Part shown: in pieces, positions 49,101 to 60,600 of the stretch
How positions within the stretch are numbered: position 1 is the first letter of the stretch
Layout: the number at the start of each line of letters is the position of its first letter
Source: Tubulanus polymorphus
Lineage: Eukaryota; Nemertea; Palaeonemertea; Tubulaniformes; Tubulanidae
Direction: 5' to 3'
Length of the DNA stretch: 64,000 nucleotides
Assembly (NCBI RefSeq): GCF_964204645.1
Contig: NC_134029.1
Span: forward strand, 4,349,001 to 4,413,000
The notes under the pieces: model-generated
The model's input: the letters and a program-made list of their open reading frames with translations, nothing else
What the model was told of the DNA's origin: nothing
Database searches by the model: none
Translations under genes and position numbers: made by a program

Positions 49101-50017
49101 TGCTGTAGTCAAAACGTTGAATAAACTGCTAGCTCAAGGAACGTTTTTGGAGTGTTCATTCTTAGTGCGGTTTTTTCAAATGTTATGCTCGTAAGCAATT
49201 TCCTTTCAATGAAATGTCATTGGCAGTAGCAGAATTTTACGATATAAGGACGGAATTAAGAAGTTGATTCGTTTTTGGCTTTTATTTTCAGAAGCGTGAT
49301 GGCACTGTTACACAACAGAGACGAAATCGTGCGAATCACATGACAGGTAAATTGAAAAAAAGAATCTGATGATTTTTGAGTAAAACGTGTAATTTCCAAT
49401 GCAGGGTCCCTACAACTCCTTGAATCTTTGAAAACTCCTTGACTTTTGAAAATATTTTTCAAGGTCCTTGAAAATCCTTTAATTTTGAGAAATATCCATA
49501 AACTCCTTGAAACTCCTTAAATTCTGGGAAAGTCCTATTAAAAATTTTCAAAAGGTCCTTTTCAAAAGACAGTGTATTCTATTATTCTTCACGGTGTGAC
49601 TTGTGAATGAAAGTTGTTTCACTTTGAGATTTAGACATGTAAAACCAAAACGGCACACACAACAACTGATCAAAATTTGAGAAAAACGGGGATTTTGTTT
49701 TTGAATTTTCGACTTTTTTTTCCTTATATATGACCGCAAAAACCTCCTTGAATTTTGAAAATTACTCCTTAAAAAGTCCTTGAATTCTGGATACCAGGAA
49801 TTGTAGGAACATTGCTATGTATTTTCCTATTTATGGACCATGGCGTGTGAATATCAAAAGATCTGAATTTTGCTTCCTAGATTCGTCCGAAGATGAACGC
49901 GGGTTGATTCGTAAGAAACTGCCTCCACAATCACGTCTGCGTAAAGACGACATACATTCAGAGACGTGGCTGAATTTTAGTCTCGACGTCGCCGCGATCA
50001 TGTCATGTTTCAATTAA
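46179..50017 (+). CDS. DCP2: m7GpppN-mRNA hydrolase, decapping enzyme 2
   Basis: Removes the 5' cap from mRNA in cytoplasmic decay (family knowledge). Nine phase-consistent exons: 46179-46246, 46491-46642, 46728-46855, 47213-47311, 47693-47845, 47941-48053, 48499-48961, 49292-49346 and 49881-50017; 455 residues. The N-terminal regulatory domain has [13 protein letters not shown] and [27 protein letters not shown] and the Nudix fold follow, with the Nudix box at residues about 134-156 ([16 protein letters not shown] then VYEETGF; all signature Gly, Glu and Arg positions present). Box B includes [10 protein letters not shown] and [14 protein letters not shown]. The linker holds two glutamine-rich tracts. 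The last exon ends [16 protein letters not shown], the acidic/hydrophobic C-terminal element seen in animal DCP2. An alternative end at 48992-48994 would result if the donor after residue 410 were not used. Exon 3 uses the acceptor GAAAG|TTTTC, which restores the conserved VFRHCPF. Confidence 0.95.
49380..49805. repeat. CTCCTTGAAT-type phased repeats in DCP2 intron 8
   Basis: The intron is filled with variants of CTCCTTGAAA, GTCCTTGAATTTTGAAAA and their decayed forms at irregular 15-30 base spacing. Similar TCCTTC/TCCCT repeats occur at about 24660-24760, 61930-62040 and 62240-62310. Confidence 0.5.
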
Positions 50018-50429
50018 ACCCCGAGCGTAGATGAACCGTCGGACCTAGTGCAGACGCTGCCCATAGCCGCATTCACACTATCGCTAAAGTTTCTATTCAC
50101 ACACAGAGAAATGGTACGTTCTAAAATTTTCGGTGGATCGGCTGGTTTTTTTTCGGTCTAAATTAGTCCGTTTTAACAGAACATGGAACCGACCAATTTC
50201 GAACGGACTTTCGCTAGGGTGAACGCTTGCTCCGTTGTTAATTGGAACGGAATAGATTTAGACCTTCTGAATAACGTAGTGTGAAAGTGGCTTATGGTAA
50301 CGCGGATTTTGGACGGCTTAATTAGCTGTATATCGTGTGTGATTCATGAATGCATTTTATTTATCTTTATATGTTTTTATTTCGGAAATGTTTTATAGCA
50401 AAAGCGAAAATACAATAACAGTGAACTAT
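50018..50429. other. DCP2 3' flank
   Basis: Probably the DCP2 3' untranslated region. No further exon, repeat or clear polyadenylation hexamer was identified on the plus strand. Confidence 0.4.
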
Positions 50430-50642
50430 CTAAACAAATGCGTTCTTTTCCTTGTCTTCAAATGATTGATCCCCTCGTTTTCCAGTACCTGTAGACTTGG
50501 TAGAAACCCTGACACGATAGTGACCTCTGTTGCCTATTGACATATTGTAGACATTTAGTCCTGGTCGTTTACTACGAAATAAAGACCGCAAAACAAACGC
50601 CACCAAAAATCTCGGTAGCACCAACGCGTACTCGTTACTCAT
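50430..50642 (-). CDS. possible small basic protein, 70 residues
   Basis: A single-exon minus-strand frame starting at an ATG (MSNEYALVLPRFLVAFVLRS) and ending FEDKEKNAFV. It has one hydrophobic segment then a basic stretch (RSLFRSKRPGLNVYNMSIG). Two AATAAA hexamers follow on the minus strand (about 50376 and 50360). No family recognised; it overlaps nothing else but could be chance. Confidence 0.25.
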   Translation of the reverse strand: MSNEYALVLPRFLVAFVLRSLFRSKRPGLNVYNMSIGNRGHYRVRVSTKSTGTGKRGDQSFEDKEKNAFV

Positions 50643-50865
50643 TAAACTTAAGTGAGCGAAACAATTAACGTGACCAGTGCTCAACTGACTGGAACTTGTT
50701 GGCTATCAACTATCCTAACTAATTAATCTGGATTTTACGGTTGTTGGAACTTAGTCAATTAACGTGTGGTGTAATGCTGAAACTCGTAGCAAGACGTGTT
50801 CAGTTTTTGAAGAAGGCGTGATAGATATACACGCGTAACGCTGGCTCATAATAGGTTTTAAGGAA

Positions 50866-52107
50866 ATGTATAAGTTTCACTGTGCCATCATTCTCATTTT
50901 AATGGCTGTGTCATGTAAAGGTAAATACGTTTCAAGTTTAAGTATTTTTGGAGACCATCATGGTCCTCAATTTCAATACAATGAATCTGAAAAATGTGAA
51001 TACATTCACATTTTTCAGATTGGTTTCAGATTTTTTGGACGTTAAGGTGAGGATATGATAAGAAAACGTGTTCTACTAAAGTGCTTATTGATATCACAAT
51101 TTTCCTACGTTTAACTTAGCGCAATTATAGCAATAACTGCTATAAGGTCAAACTAAATCATATAAATGTTTAGGTCCTTTTTATACATCGTTTCATACCT
51201 ATGAAACAATACCTAATTCAGGAATTCTTTCTCATTCTGTGTACTCAATAACTGAATAGATTTATGGATATCTACCATAATAGAGTTTTAAAAATCCATA
51301 TATAGAAATAGCATTTTAAAGATATTAGATTGTACATGTATATATATGCGATTGAACTAGCAATGAACCCAGTAATGCTTAAGTATATTTGAATGAATAG
51401 ATTAATTTGCTTTTAGAGCCTGAAACCGTCTAAAATCAGAAATGGTGGACGTTTTCTTTCCATAACTAAGCATGTGAAGGAATGAATTGAATACTGTGTC
51501 ACAGTGTCTGATATTTGCCTAGAAATACCTTGGCCTAAATAGATTGACTGGTCTTAATTCATTTTTCATAGGGATTAATGAGCTAGCACACCATGCTAAG
51601 ACAGAGTACGATTGTTTTGAAGGAGTTTGTTTCGACATCTTAAAAAAATGCCCCCCGCTGAAACCAGTAAAATGTCCAGGTCTTTGTTTGGTAAGTACTA
51701 AAATACTCTTCCTTTACGTCGTACTGGTCAGCTCGTACGTAGAACTCGAGAAGTTTAGTCGATTTTGATCTTTGATTCCCAACGAAACTATTTCTCTCTT
51801 TCACCTACAGAAATATTACTTTGAATTCAACGCTTCGGACGCGTACGTGAAAAAATGTGCCAATAACGAAGGGGCGGATTCGTGTCCGGCTCAACAAACC
51901 GATTATGCCGCTACGTCAGAGGATATCGAGTCTATTTCAACGTTAATTGGTTCGGTCGGTGAAATAGAGTATGTGATGAAAACATGCTGCGCTGATCAAA
52001 TGTACTGTAATTCTGTGGAAATTCTCTATTTCTCGAGAAGAAATATTCTAACGCTTATTTTGATAGGTATGGGTATATCAGGACTCAGTACCGCTGTTAT
52101 CATTTAA
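50866..52107 (+). CDS. Ly6/uPAR-type three-finger surface protein, copy 1
   Basis: Exons 50866-50920, 51572-51690 and 51811-52107 (phases 1 and 0) encode 156 residues. A signal peptide (MYKFHCAIILILMAVSCKG) is followed by a ten-cysteine mature region: YDCFEGVCFDILKKC, VKCPGLC, KKCANNEGADSC and the Ly6 signature TCCADQMYCNS. A hydrophobic C-terminus (NILTLILIGMGISGLSTAVI) fits a GPI-attachment signal or membrane anchor. Three exons with leader, first fingers, then last finger plus anchor is the usual Ly6 gene plan. Likely an extracellular, membrane-tethered modulator; the partner is unknown. The paralogue lies 0.8 kb downstream in the same orientation. Confidence 0.8.
50984..51021. repeat. 18-bp perfect inverted repeat in Ly6 copy 1 intron
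   Basis: AATCTGAAAAATGTGAAT and its exact mirror are separated by two bases, a 38-base near-perfect palindrome able to form a tight hairpin or cruciform. Confidence 0.7.
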
Positions 52108-52381
52108 AAGTATACAAAGCTTTTAAAGATTTGATTTCTACCGCGAACTACGAACTTTACTTAAATGTTTGATGCTCATCAAAAGTGATATAATGCTTGA
52201 TTTAATGTATATTTATTTATTTGTTTCAAATGATATGTAAGAATTAACCTATATTTCTACTTGTACAAATATATACGTGTCATATACGTAGATTTTAAGA
52301 TGCCTGGTTTTCTGAATTGCTTTTCTCAAAACGTCGCTTATTTTCCGGTGAAAACCATGACAAGAAGGACGACACATAATA

Positions 52382-52556
52382 CAGTAGAACTCACTTAATT
52401 CGGATCACCTAGTATTGCAAAGTTTTGTCCGAATTAAACGAAATCCGAATTATGTCCTCTCGTTTGAATAGAAATTACCTAGAGGGGGACTGAAATTTTG
52501 TTCCCAAATAAGTGAAAATCCGAATAAAACCGATCCGAATTAGGCGAATTATACTG
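52382..52556. mobile_element. pogo/Tigger-like MITE between the Ly6 genes
   Basis: A 175-bp element flanked by TA. The left end is CAGTAGAACTCACTTAATTC; the right end, on the other strand, is CAGTATAATTCGCCTAATTC. Both continue into CGGATC-type sequence. Terminal form and TA target site match the element in DENND4 intron 21. Confidence 0.7.
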
Positions 52557-52884
52557 TATACAAGCTAAGTCTTAAGGTGGAAAGGTTCACTTGATGTAAA
52601 AACCTCTTATAAATGTGAAACCATTGATCTTAGTACATATTTTGTTAGAATGTGCAGTGTTGCACGAACAGGTTTGAGCTCTTAGGTTCTGTATTATAGA
52701 AAATTACTATGTCTATCCTTAATTGTGAAAGTTGTAAGATGACCTCGACTAATCACACAAAGAGTGCAAGTTTTAAGTGATCGGAGAAAGATTGTACTCA
52801 TAATGAATAGATTTTAAGAACTAGACTGGTAGGCCCTACATTCATATTCGAAGAAAGAAGAAAGACACTTTCCATGCGTATAGA

Positions 52885-53630
52885 ATGCTGTCTTACAGTA
52901 TTACGGAAATATCGAAGCTTATTTGTATCATCACGTTCGCTTTAATAGCTTTATTATGTAAAGGTAAATTAAATTTAGGACATTTCGAAAATGTATTTTG
53001 ATATTTGAACAAGTCTATTCATCGATTTGAGGATCTATACGTTTTGATAGGTAATCCACAAGCACATACTCTTTCGCCGGAGTATTATTGTTATGAAGGG
53101 GTTTGTGTCGATGTCGTCAAGAAATGTCCCCCACTGGAATCAGTGAAGTGTCCTGGACTGTGTTTGGTAAGTCGTGTTCATACTTTCGAGCAAACTCATT
53201 ACTTTCTCTTTCAACATGGGAAAACCGTCCAGGTCTTCCGATTTCTTCGATTCATCATTTAGCGTCTGGTCCAAACGCTACCGAGTTAGACCATGGCTCT
53301 AAAACAAGCTGTTCAAATGTATTTGTTAAATTACAGAAATACTATTTCAAACTCAACGCCTCGGATGCATATGTGAAAAAATGCGCCAATAACGAAGGGG
53401 TGGATTCGTGTCCGGCTCAACAAACCGATTATGCTGCTACGTCAGAGGATATCCAGTCTATTTCAACGTCCATTGGTTCTGAGTATGAAATAATGAACGC
53501 GATGAAAATATGCTGTGTTGATGGAAAGAACTGCAATTCTGTGGAAAAACTCAATTCTTCGATAAGAAGTATCTTAATGTTTGTTTTGATAGGCTTGGGT
53601 TTTTCTGGACTTTCATTGAAGTTTTTCTGA
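52885..53630 (+). CDS. Ly6/uPAR-type three-finger surface protein, copy 2
   Basis: Exons 52885-52963, 53051-53166 and 53337-53630 encode 162 residues with the same intron phases as copy 1. The leader is longer (MLSYSITEISKLICIITFAL). Mature cysteines are in the same order: YYCYEGVCVDVVKKC, VKCPGLC, KKCANNEGVDSC, ICCVDGKNCNS. The tail is hydrophobic (SILMFVLIGLGFSGLSLKFF). The segment NEGxDSCPAQQTDYAATSED is almost identical between copies, whereas the N-terminal flank and the loop before the CC pair differ. This suggests tandem duplication with local diversification. Confidence 0.8.
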
Positions 53631-56600
53631 ATTCAGTAATTATCATGGACGTCAAGAATCCGTCCTCCCTCTCGGCCGGGATCCGAATCTGACAATCACT
53701 ATAAATCTATTCATGCGCACGTGATGAAATTATGCAAACCAGAGGAATTTATTGCAAATAATGAATTGTAGTTAATCCATGTTTAATTTGATAATGCTAA
53801 TCAATTGTATTATTCATATTATGTCAAAATCAATGTATTTGTTTTTTCCGTTACTTTACCCGTAGAAATATCTACAGGATTACAGTCATGTACACGTGTA
53901 TCAACACATGTATCTATGTATATTGTCTCTATGTTTTCATTAATTCGAATAATTCCAAAATACCTAGTAAAATTGGTAGCTCATTTTCACTCGTCACAGA
54001 CGTCATATGTTGCAACAGCAGAGGAATTGACACTGTTGATATGTGTGTTAAAATAAGGGTGAACGAGCTCTCCATCATTTCTCCGAATAACATGTAGTCA
54101 CCATTTGTCCTGATGAATCTGCAAATAAAGAGTTCACGACCCGAATATAGCTGAATATAGCTGCAAGTATATTGTCTACTATCAGCCACTTTGAATGAAG
54201 TATCTTCTATCTATTCAAATGCCGTTATCGGTAAAACGATTTTTCAATTTGGATTTAATGGGTTTTTAATCATTTTACGTCTGGACATGAATGCATGCTT
54301 TAATCGTGTTACAAGTAATACACGCGCCAATACTTCTAACAAAATCTACATTAAGTTTGAATCCAGTCCGCATCAATGAAGGTTGTTTGTGTGGCCAGTA
54401 TAAATTAATCGAATCATATCCATCGTTGTGATGTTTTAATGCATGTTTTTGACGCCGTCAAAACCGATACGATAATGGATAATGGATTTATACATTGATA
54501 ACTGCTAAGCGTTATTTAAGGGCTACTGTGTGAGTCGATGTCATCAATATTGGTGTTTCAAGATAACAATTACGATTGTAAATTTTGGCGTTCATTTTGT
54601 AATTGATGACTCATTTTGCGATATCAAGACATATCAAGACCCAACATTCTAATACATCTCCCTCCATAAACGGAAGAATTATATCTAAGCCCCCAGCTTT
54701 ATCATATTCTTCGATGACTTTGCAATACCCAACGTCAATGTCGTAATCCATCATCAGGACCCATCAAATTTGCATTAAATCCATTTTTCTACTCAGATAT
54801 CAGTATAGTTTTCATGAATAATAGTGATCTATTTATGAAATAGTTCATTCAGTTTTGACAGAAATCTAACTGAAAAGAAGACTGAGTAACTACCAGCAAA
54901 CTTGGTGGATCCTCACATGCCATCAGTGGAATCCTCGATTGCCCACAGGGTGGGAGGTTCTTCATTTTGTAGACTGGTTGCCTGTCTCAGTCAATGTTCT
55001 ACGTAGACTGGTTGCTGGTCTCTACCTTCAGTCTACCTTCACCCTCTATTCTGACTGCGAATGCAGGTGGCGCAGAATTGGACAGACGACCAGTCTATGT
55101 TCTACGAAGATAGAGACCGGTAACCAGTCTACCCATTTTTGGGCTACTCGGTTAGACTAGTTGCCGGCCAATTATCGATATATTTAAACCCAAAATGCAT
55201 GTTACTTTATTGATGCGTAATCTTTTTTTGCTCTATGAACGAAATATGTTACGACCGAAACTTGGCACTCGCTATATTGAGGTACGATTGTTTATCTGAC
55301 TCCCACTCACTATTTGTAATATGTACGATTCCCATAAAAACCCGCATGATCGAATTTGACCGTTCAACGCGAGCTTGATTGAAACTAAGAAATTGTTTCT
55401 GACAATCTATTTGGTCAAGTAGGGACCGGCTGATGGCGGCGAGCTACTTGTGCTGCGTTGGTGGCCAGTGTGTTGTGAAGAAAATGTCAACTAGCGGAGA
55501 AAATATTTTATATAGCCCGAATCGTCGGTGACCTTGTCGAATATCGTCTAGGGCCCAGTGTCTTCCTCTAGATACTCCTCGATAATTCTAAGTTGCACTA
55601 ACCAATTCCTACAATATAAGAACTTAGCGAACGCGTAATACGTATTTTGCATTCTACACCAAACGATAGCCATTAGGTAACTCGAGACTAGTCCCATTAG
55701 TTTTGCGAGACTGATTTGTATAACGAGTCCGACCGAATTTGTATTTCCTCAGCTCGCAAAAATGGTACCCGCGAACGTTATGAAAGAAGTCGCATTAGGA
55801 GTCCATTTCGTTAGCTCCAAAGACGTTAACACTGAAGAGAAAGGATCTTCGTTCCTTTTAGCTCAACTATCGTCTGCGCAGTGACATTTTTTCCGTTTAC
55901 TTTCGTATTTGAAAATGCGAAACAGCTTGTGTCCAAATATTATTCTCGATGGGAACAATGTTGACTTGTGTACGACTTTTGTATCAGAGGAGGCGCACTG
56001 TTACGTAAGCTTTATGAAAAGCAAATAAAACGGACAGAAATAGTTGATTATATGAAAACATCGGGGGTTTTATCTCCATCTGATATGTATAAGCTGGACG
56101 GTATTGTGTTGAGTGCAACACATATATTTTTGTCTTGTAGAACATTTTCTTTAACGTGTGCCCGACCAAGTTCAAAGTGGTGCACGAAGAGTTCGACTGT
56201 TCATTGACATTGACAGTAATGAGAAGGGGTTATCAATCGACAGGGTATATAGATCTCGAAATAGAAATCACCGCAGCATTTGTCGATATTTGTTATTTGT
56301 TAGACAGGATTAATTGACTTCGAATTTTAAAACTTTCGAAATCGTTTTCATCGAGCGTTTTGTAAAATGGCGTTATTTATCCGTATAATGTTCTAGGCTA
56401 TGAACGACTGAAGTAGCTCGTCACTATTATCATAGTAAGCACTCTTTTCTCCGGAATAAAAAACCAATATCGACACTGATGCATTATTACTCTGACACAA
56501 CCATCGCTTACAGCAGCAGGACTTTGACTATGATTGCCTTTAGATGGATAAGCTTGCGAGATATTGATTAGCTAACCACACGGGCTTTAGGGCATTGTGT

Positions 56601-57378
56601 ACAAACGTTGGTGATGACAGCTACGTACCCGGACGGAGGCAACGTGTGACCTAGCATCATCGACGTTACAAATTGTCGAACGGATTAAGAAAAGCGAACG
56701 TTCAAACCGTCAAGGCAAAAATGAACGCCATGACGTCATGCATCATTAGAGTAATGGAATAGGACCGTAATATAGAAATTAAGATACACGTATGCGTGTA
56801 TGCGTTTGTACGTATGCGACGGTTCGGCCGATACGTACTTACTCTGATGGGTATTAGAAAAAAGTGCGCCAGGCAAAAATGACAATTTTTGCCTCTTAAT
56901 TCTTCTGGTTAGTGCACTGACTAGTTACGGTGGGGATAACAAACAGCTGAGATTTGTTCAAGTCGTAAGTGTAAAGGCTATTGTTTAGTGTTGGTAAGAA
57001 CCCTAGATGTTTTTTTATTCTCGGTTATATCATCGACGCACGCTTATCGTCGACGCTAGGCTAATAATGTCTTAGTGGACGTGATGTATTTTATGATTAT
57101 ACAATTGGAATCGTGTCCAGAGAGGTTGATCAGATCTCTAGTGGTCAGTTCTTCTGCTTCGTTGGCCGTTGGCATCGATTCAGCTGTGGCTACTGAAGAT
57201 ACAGCCGATCAACTCCAGGTTCCATGCGTGTGAGGACGGCGGCTGCCAGAACACATCGAACACGTTTACAGCGATCAGGATAAATACGGATTTACAACCA
57301 AAGCTCGGTAGATTGTTTCCCTAGGGAAATTAGGGATTATTTGAATAATTCCGTCATTGTGAATGAAAGTCGTGTGTT
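53631..57378. other. intergenic region with weak repeats
   Basis: No gene supported. 54955-55165 contains TAGACTGGTTGC-GGTCTCTA (about 55004) and its imperfect mirror (about 55110-55130), plus further TAGACTGGTT copies, probably a decayed fold-back repeat. Short open frames at 53805-54390 and 55968-56207 lack splice context or family resemblance. Confidence 0.45.
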
Positions 57379-57617
57379 TTGTTTGCGTTTCGTAGACGTG
57401 TGCGCTGCAGTTTCTGCTGTTATATCGGAGACATATCTCTGAACGCTGCTCGAAGACATCTCGATCCGGCAGCAGCGCCGGCGGCAAATACTCGAATTTT
57501 CGAAAATCCGACCTGTTGTCGTCGTGTGGTCAAACGCTTCTTACAAGACGCGCTTTTTGATGTAAAATGCGACGCACGCGCGATGGAAAGTTTCGCGACG
57601 TCGTGGAGTTTCTATGA

Positions 57618-60600
57618 ATGGTCGCCGGTAATTTAGACTATTGTTTGAATTGTTCAGTGTGGACGCCCACGCATTCTCGTGCGGATGGTTATGTTCGCGA
57701 CGCGTGCAGTCCGGACTACTCTATTTCCGATAAGTTGGCCACAACGGACACAAAAACTGGGCGCCACCACATTTCTATAGATATCATGTTATCAAACAAA
57801 AGGATAAACCTGCCGCAACTTCGTTCAAGTATCATCAGAAATAAGGTGAGTGATCAGTCGAACTAGTTGGGCTAAAATGCGCAATAAAAAACAAAACAGG
57901 AAAAACCAAAGATTTCCATTGAAAATGATTTCATAGAAAGGGAAACGATGCAGGCGATGATGACAACATAGTTTGTTTTCAATAGTTTTTTTTTCAAAAT
58001 TCCTATTGCAGTCTACATTTGAAAAAATCATTTCCAATTTTGAAAAAAACTCATCAATTCCTATAGAAGATAAATTCTCAGGAATTTTGAAATTCCTAGA
58101 AGACGGAGAGCAGGAGGTAGAGAGGGTGCGGGGTTGCAGGCTGCACGTGGGTGAAACATATCGATTTATCACAACACTTGAATAATTCAACGTAATCCTG
58201 CTGCCTATGTAGCTACCCACAATACTAACAACAGTGTGGATCTGGGTGACGATGAAATGAAATCTTAATCCGATTTCGGGAATTTTATTTTTCCTCCACG
58301 GTTTATAAATGATTAAATGGAAATTCGTTCGTGGCCGTAGCAATTCAATGGGCTACCTTCCTACGAACAGCACATGTTTGATTAAAACTAATACGCAGTA
58401 GGCTCAGTTACAGATTCGGAAGAAAGTTGAATATTTGGTAGTTTGACATTTTGTCGGATTGAGATAATCCGCTCTCGTTTTAAACGTTCCCTGCAGTAGT
58501 AATTCTAGCCAGCGCTGAGGCCTAATGTGTACTTGAGAATAAGTGACGGATTTAAATTCTCCGTCGTTATTCATTCGTTCAGCGCATACACTTGATGCGT
58601 TTGTTCTGGAGATAGTGCTACCCATTAACGGTTTTGCTGAGAGAAATTGTCAGTACCAGGGTATAATCAATACGGTATCTTACCATCGCTGAACGTATTA
58701 TAGGCACGCAGTTATGTATATTGTACCCCGTCTTCGCCGTCGCCTAATGGAATTGTTTGGAAAAGAGGGCCATTCCATCGCCGAGCAAATCGTCGACATT
58801 TCGCATCTCGGGTACGAAACAGGCCAATAAATAGAAAAGGTGTCCTATTTCAATACTTAGGCGCCCCACCTAATTAAATATACCCGAATAAAGCAACTGT
58901 TTTGGTGGACAACGTCGTATGGTTCATCTGTCCCTTCGTTGATGTGGTTCGTCTTCAAAACTGAAATACCGTTATTTGTGCAATAATATCTAGGACGATT
59001 TTTGGAAGTCCTCAGACGCGTGATTCGACAATATCAAATGTATTGAATATATCTTATACTGAAGCGCGTTATCACTTTCTAATTCACTAACCGCATTGTG
59101 AAAACATCGGTTGCCTTAGTGCATTAGTTAAATCCTCTATTTTTGTATGTATGATTTTCTATTTTATTTCAGTAAAGTTTCATACACCTCACGCTGGAGC
59201 TAAGTCGATTGACTGGTTGCAGAGTATACCGATGTGGATCCGACCCTCAATCGTAAGTACTAGATTATAAGCCGACAGGCATTTCAACAACGTCTTGCTT
59301 ATTGTTCACAGCTCGTCTGAATGGCGGGCAATGGCACTCCTTTCCTCCAGGTTGCCGCTTCTAGATGTCCACGACATGTGTATTAATCCTATTTGTGTGG
59401 ATCCAAGTTACGAGAACATTTCGGATTTTACCAAAATTATATTATGACGACCGAAAAGTTTTACGCATCCGTGACGTGGAAAATGGTAGCGAAACCCCCC
59501 GATGCTTCGTCCGTCTCAAAACCCTGACTTTCTTAGCATTTTAATCATGGGGAATTTGCATTTCTGTATGGTAAATACTGATTTGAAAATGATTTAAGAT
59601 TCCAATAACTAACTGTTCACATACTTCATAATAGTCTGCGAGTTGATATTTCCTATGATCATTTGCTCCTAGAATGCACAGAGAGTTTGAAGACCGATCC
59701 CCTTTGGATTCCAGCCTTTCAATACTGATTGAAGCTTATTTCGATGCATTCACACCTAGTCGATTAACCGAAATGGTTAATGGTGTTGATACTTCCAGAA
59801 TTACTGTATCATGACTTCTACGAAATTTGAAATTCGAAAGTTTAAGCACGTCGTTGAAATGGACCCTTTCTGATGGAATAAATTGCATTAATTTCACCGA
59901 GTGCTTGTAAATTCTTCCCCTTGTGAACTGAAAATCGCATTTCACTTCGATCCCGGAACATCTCGGCGGCTGTAGTACGCGTATATTTTCACCTCGCGCC
60001 TGTTGAGGACGACGTGTACCCGATTGTATAAGTAACAAATTGATTTTGTGTCAGAGCGAATCTCGGGCGTTTTATGGAGATTCTGTAACTGGGACGAGTA
60101 ACATTAATTTGCCGGGCGTGTAATTAAATTGATTCCATTTCCTATAGCAAACGACTAGACCGACTGTCTTTGACAATAAATCTGCCCGTCTATCAAACCA
60201 GGCAAATTCATTCCTAACCTTCTCCGAGTAGATGTTGATTATTTCACTTACTAAACAACGATTTTGCATGTGTTTCTTTAAAAATTAGGTTCGTTATTCG
60301 CGCCCCCTTTTTTAGAGAATTTCTAAGTCCAATGAATATGATTCTAAATGATAATCGATACCGAAAGTGAACTATTAAATGACTTGTCCATATCTATTTT
60401 TTGCGGGGGGAGTGGAGTAAGTTTACCCCTGCTGTTTTTTACATGTTAACGAACACCATAATCATTCGGACGAAGATGGCGGTCTATATTTTTGCCATGT
60501 CGGCTGATGATGAACCGTTGGTATATATGGGTTTTTGGATTCAATGTAGATATAAGAATATTTTACTGATGAAACGACAAATCACACAGATCGGTCTGGT

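Noticed and set aside
53805-54189. A third Ly6 copy suggested by VICCNSRGIDTVDMC
   Set aside because: Only one CC pair, no other aligned cysteines, no leader or anchor exon, no splice sites.
57825-58343. A 172-codon minus-strand open frame
   Set aside because: No recognisable domain; AT-rich, and the plus strand here shows better splice signals. Left unannotated rather than claimed.
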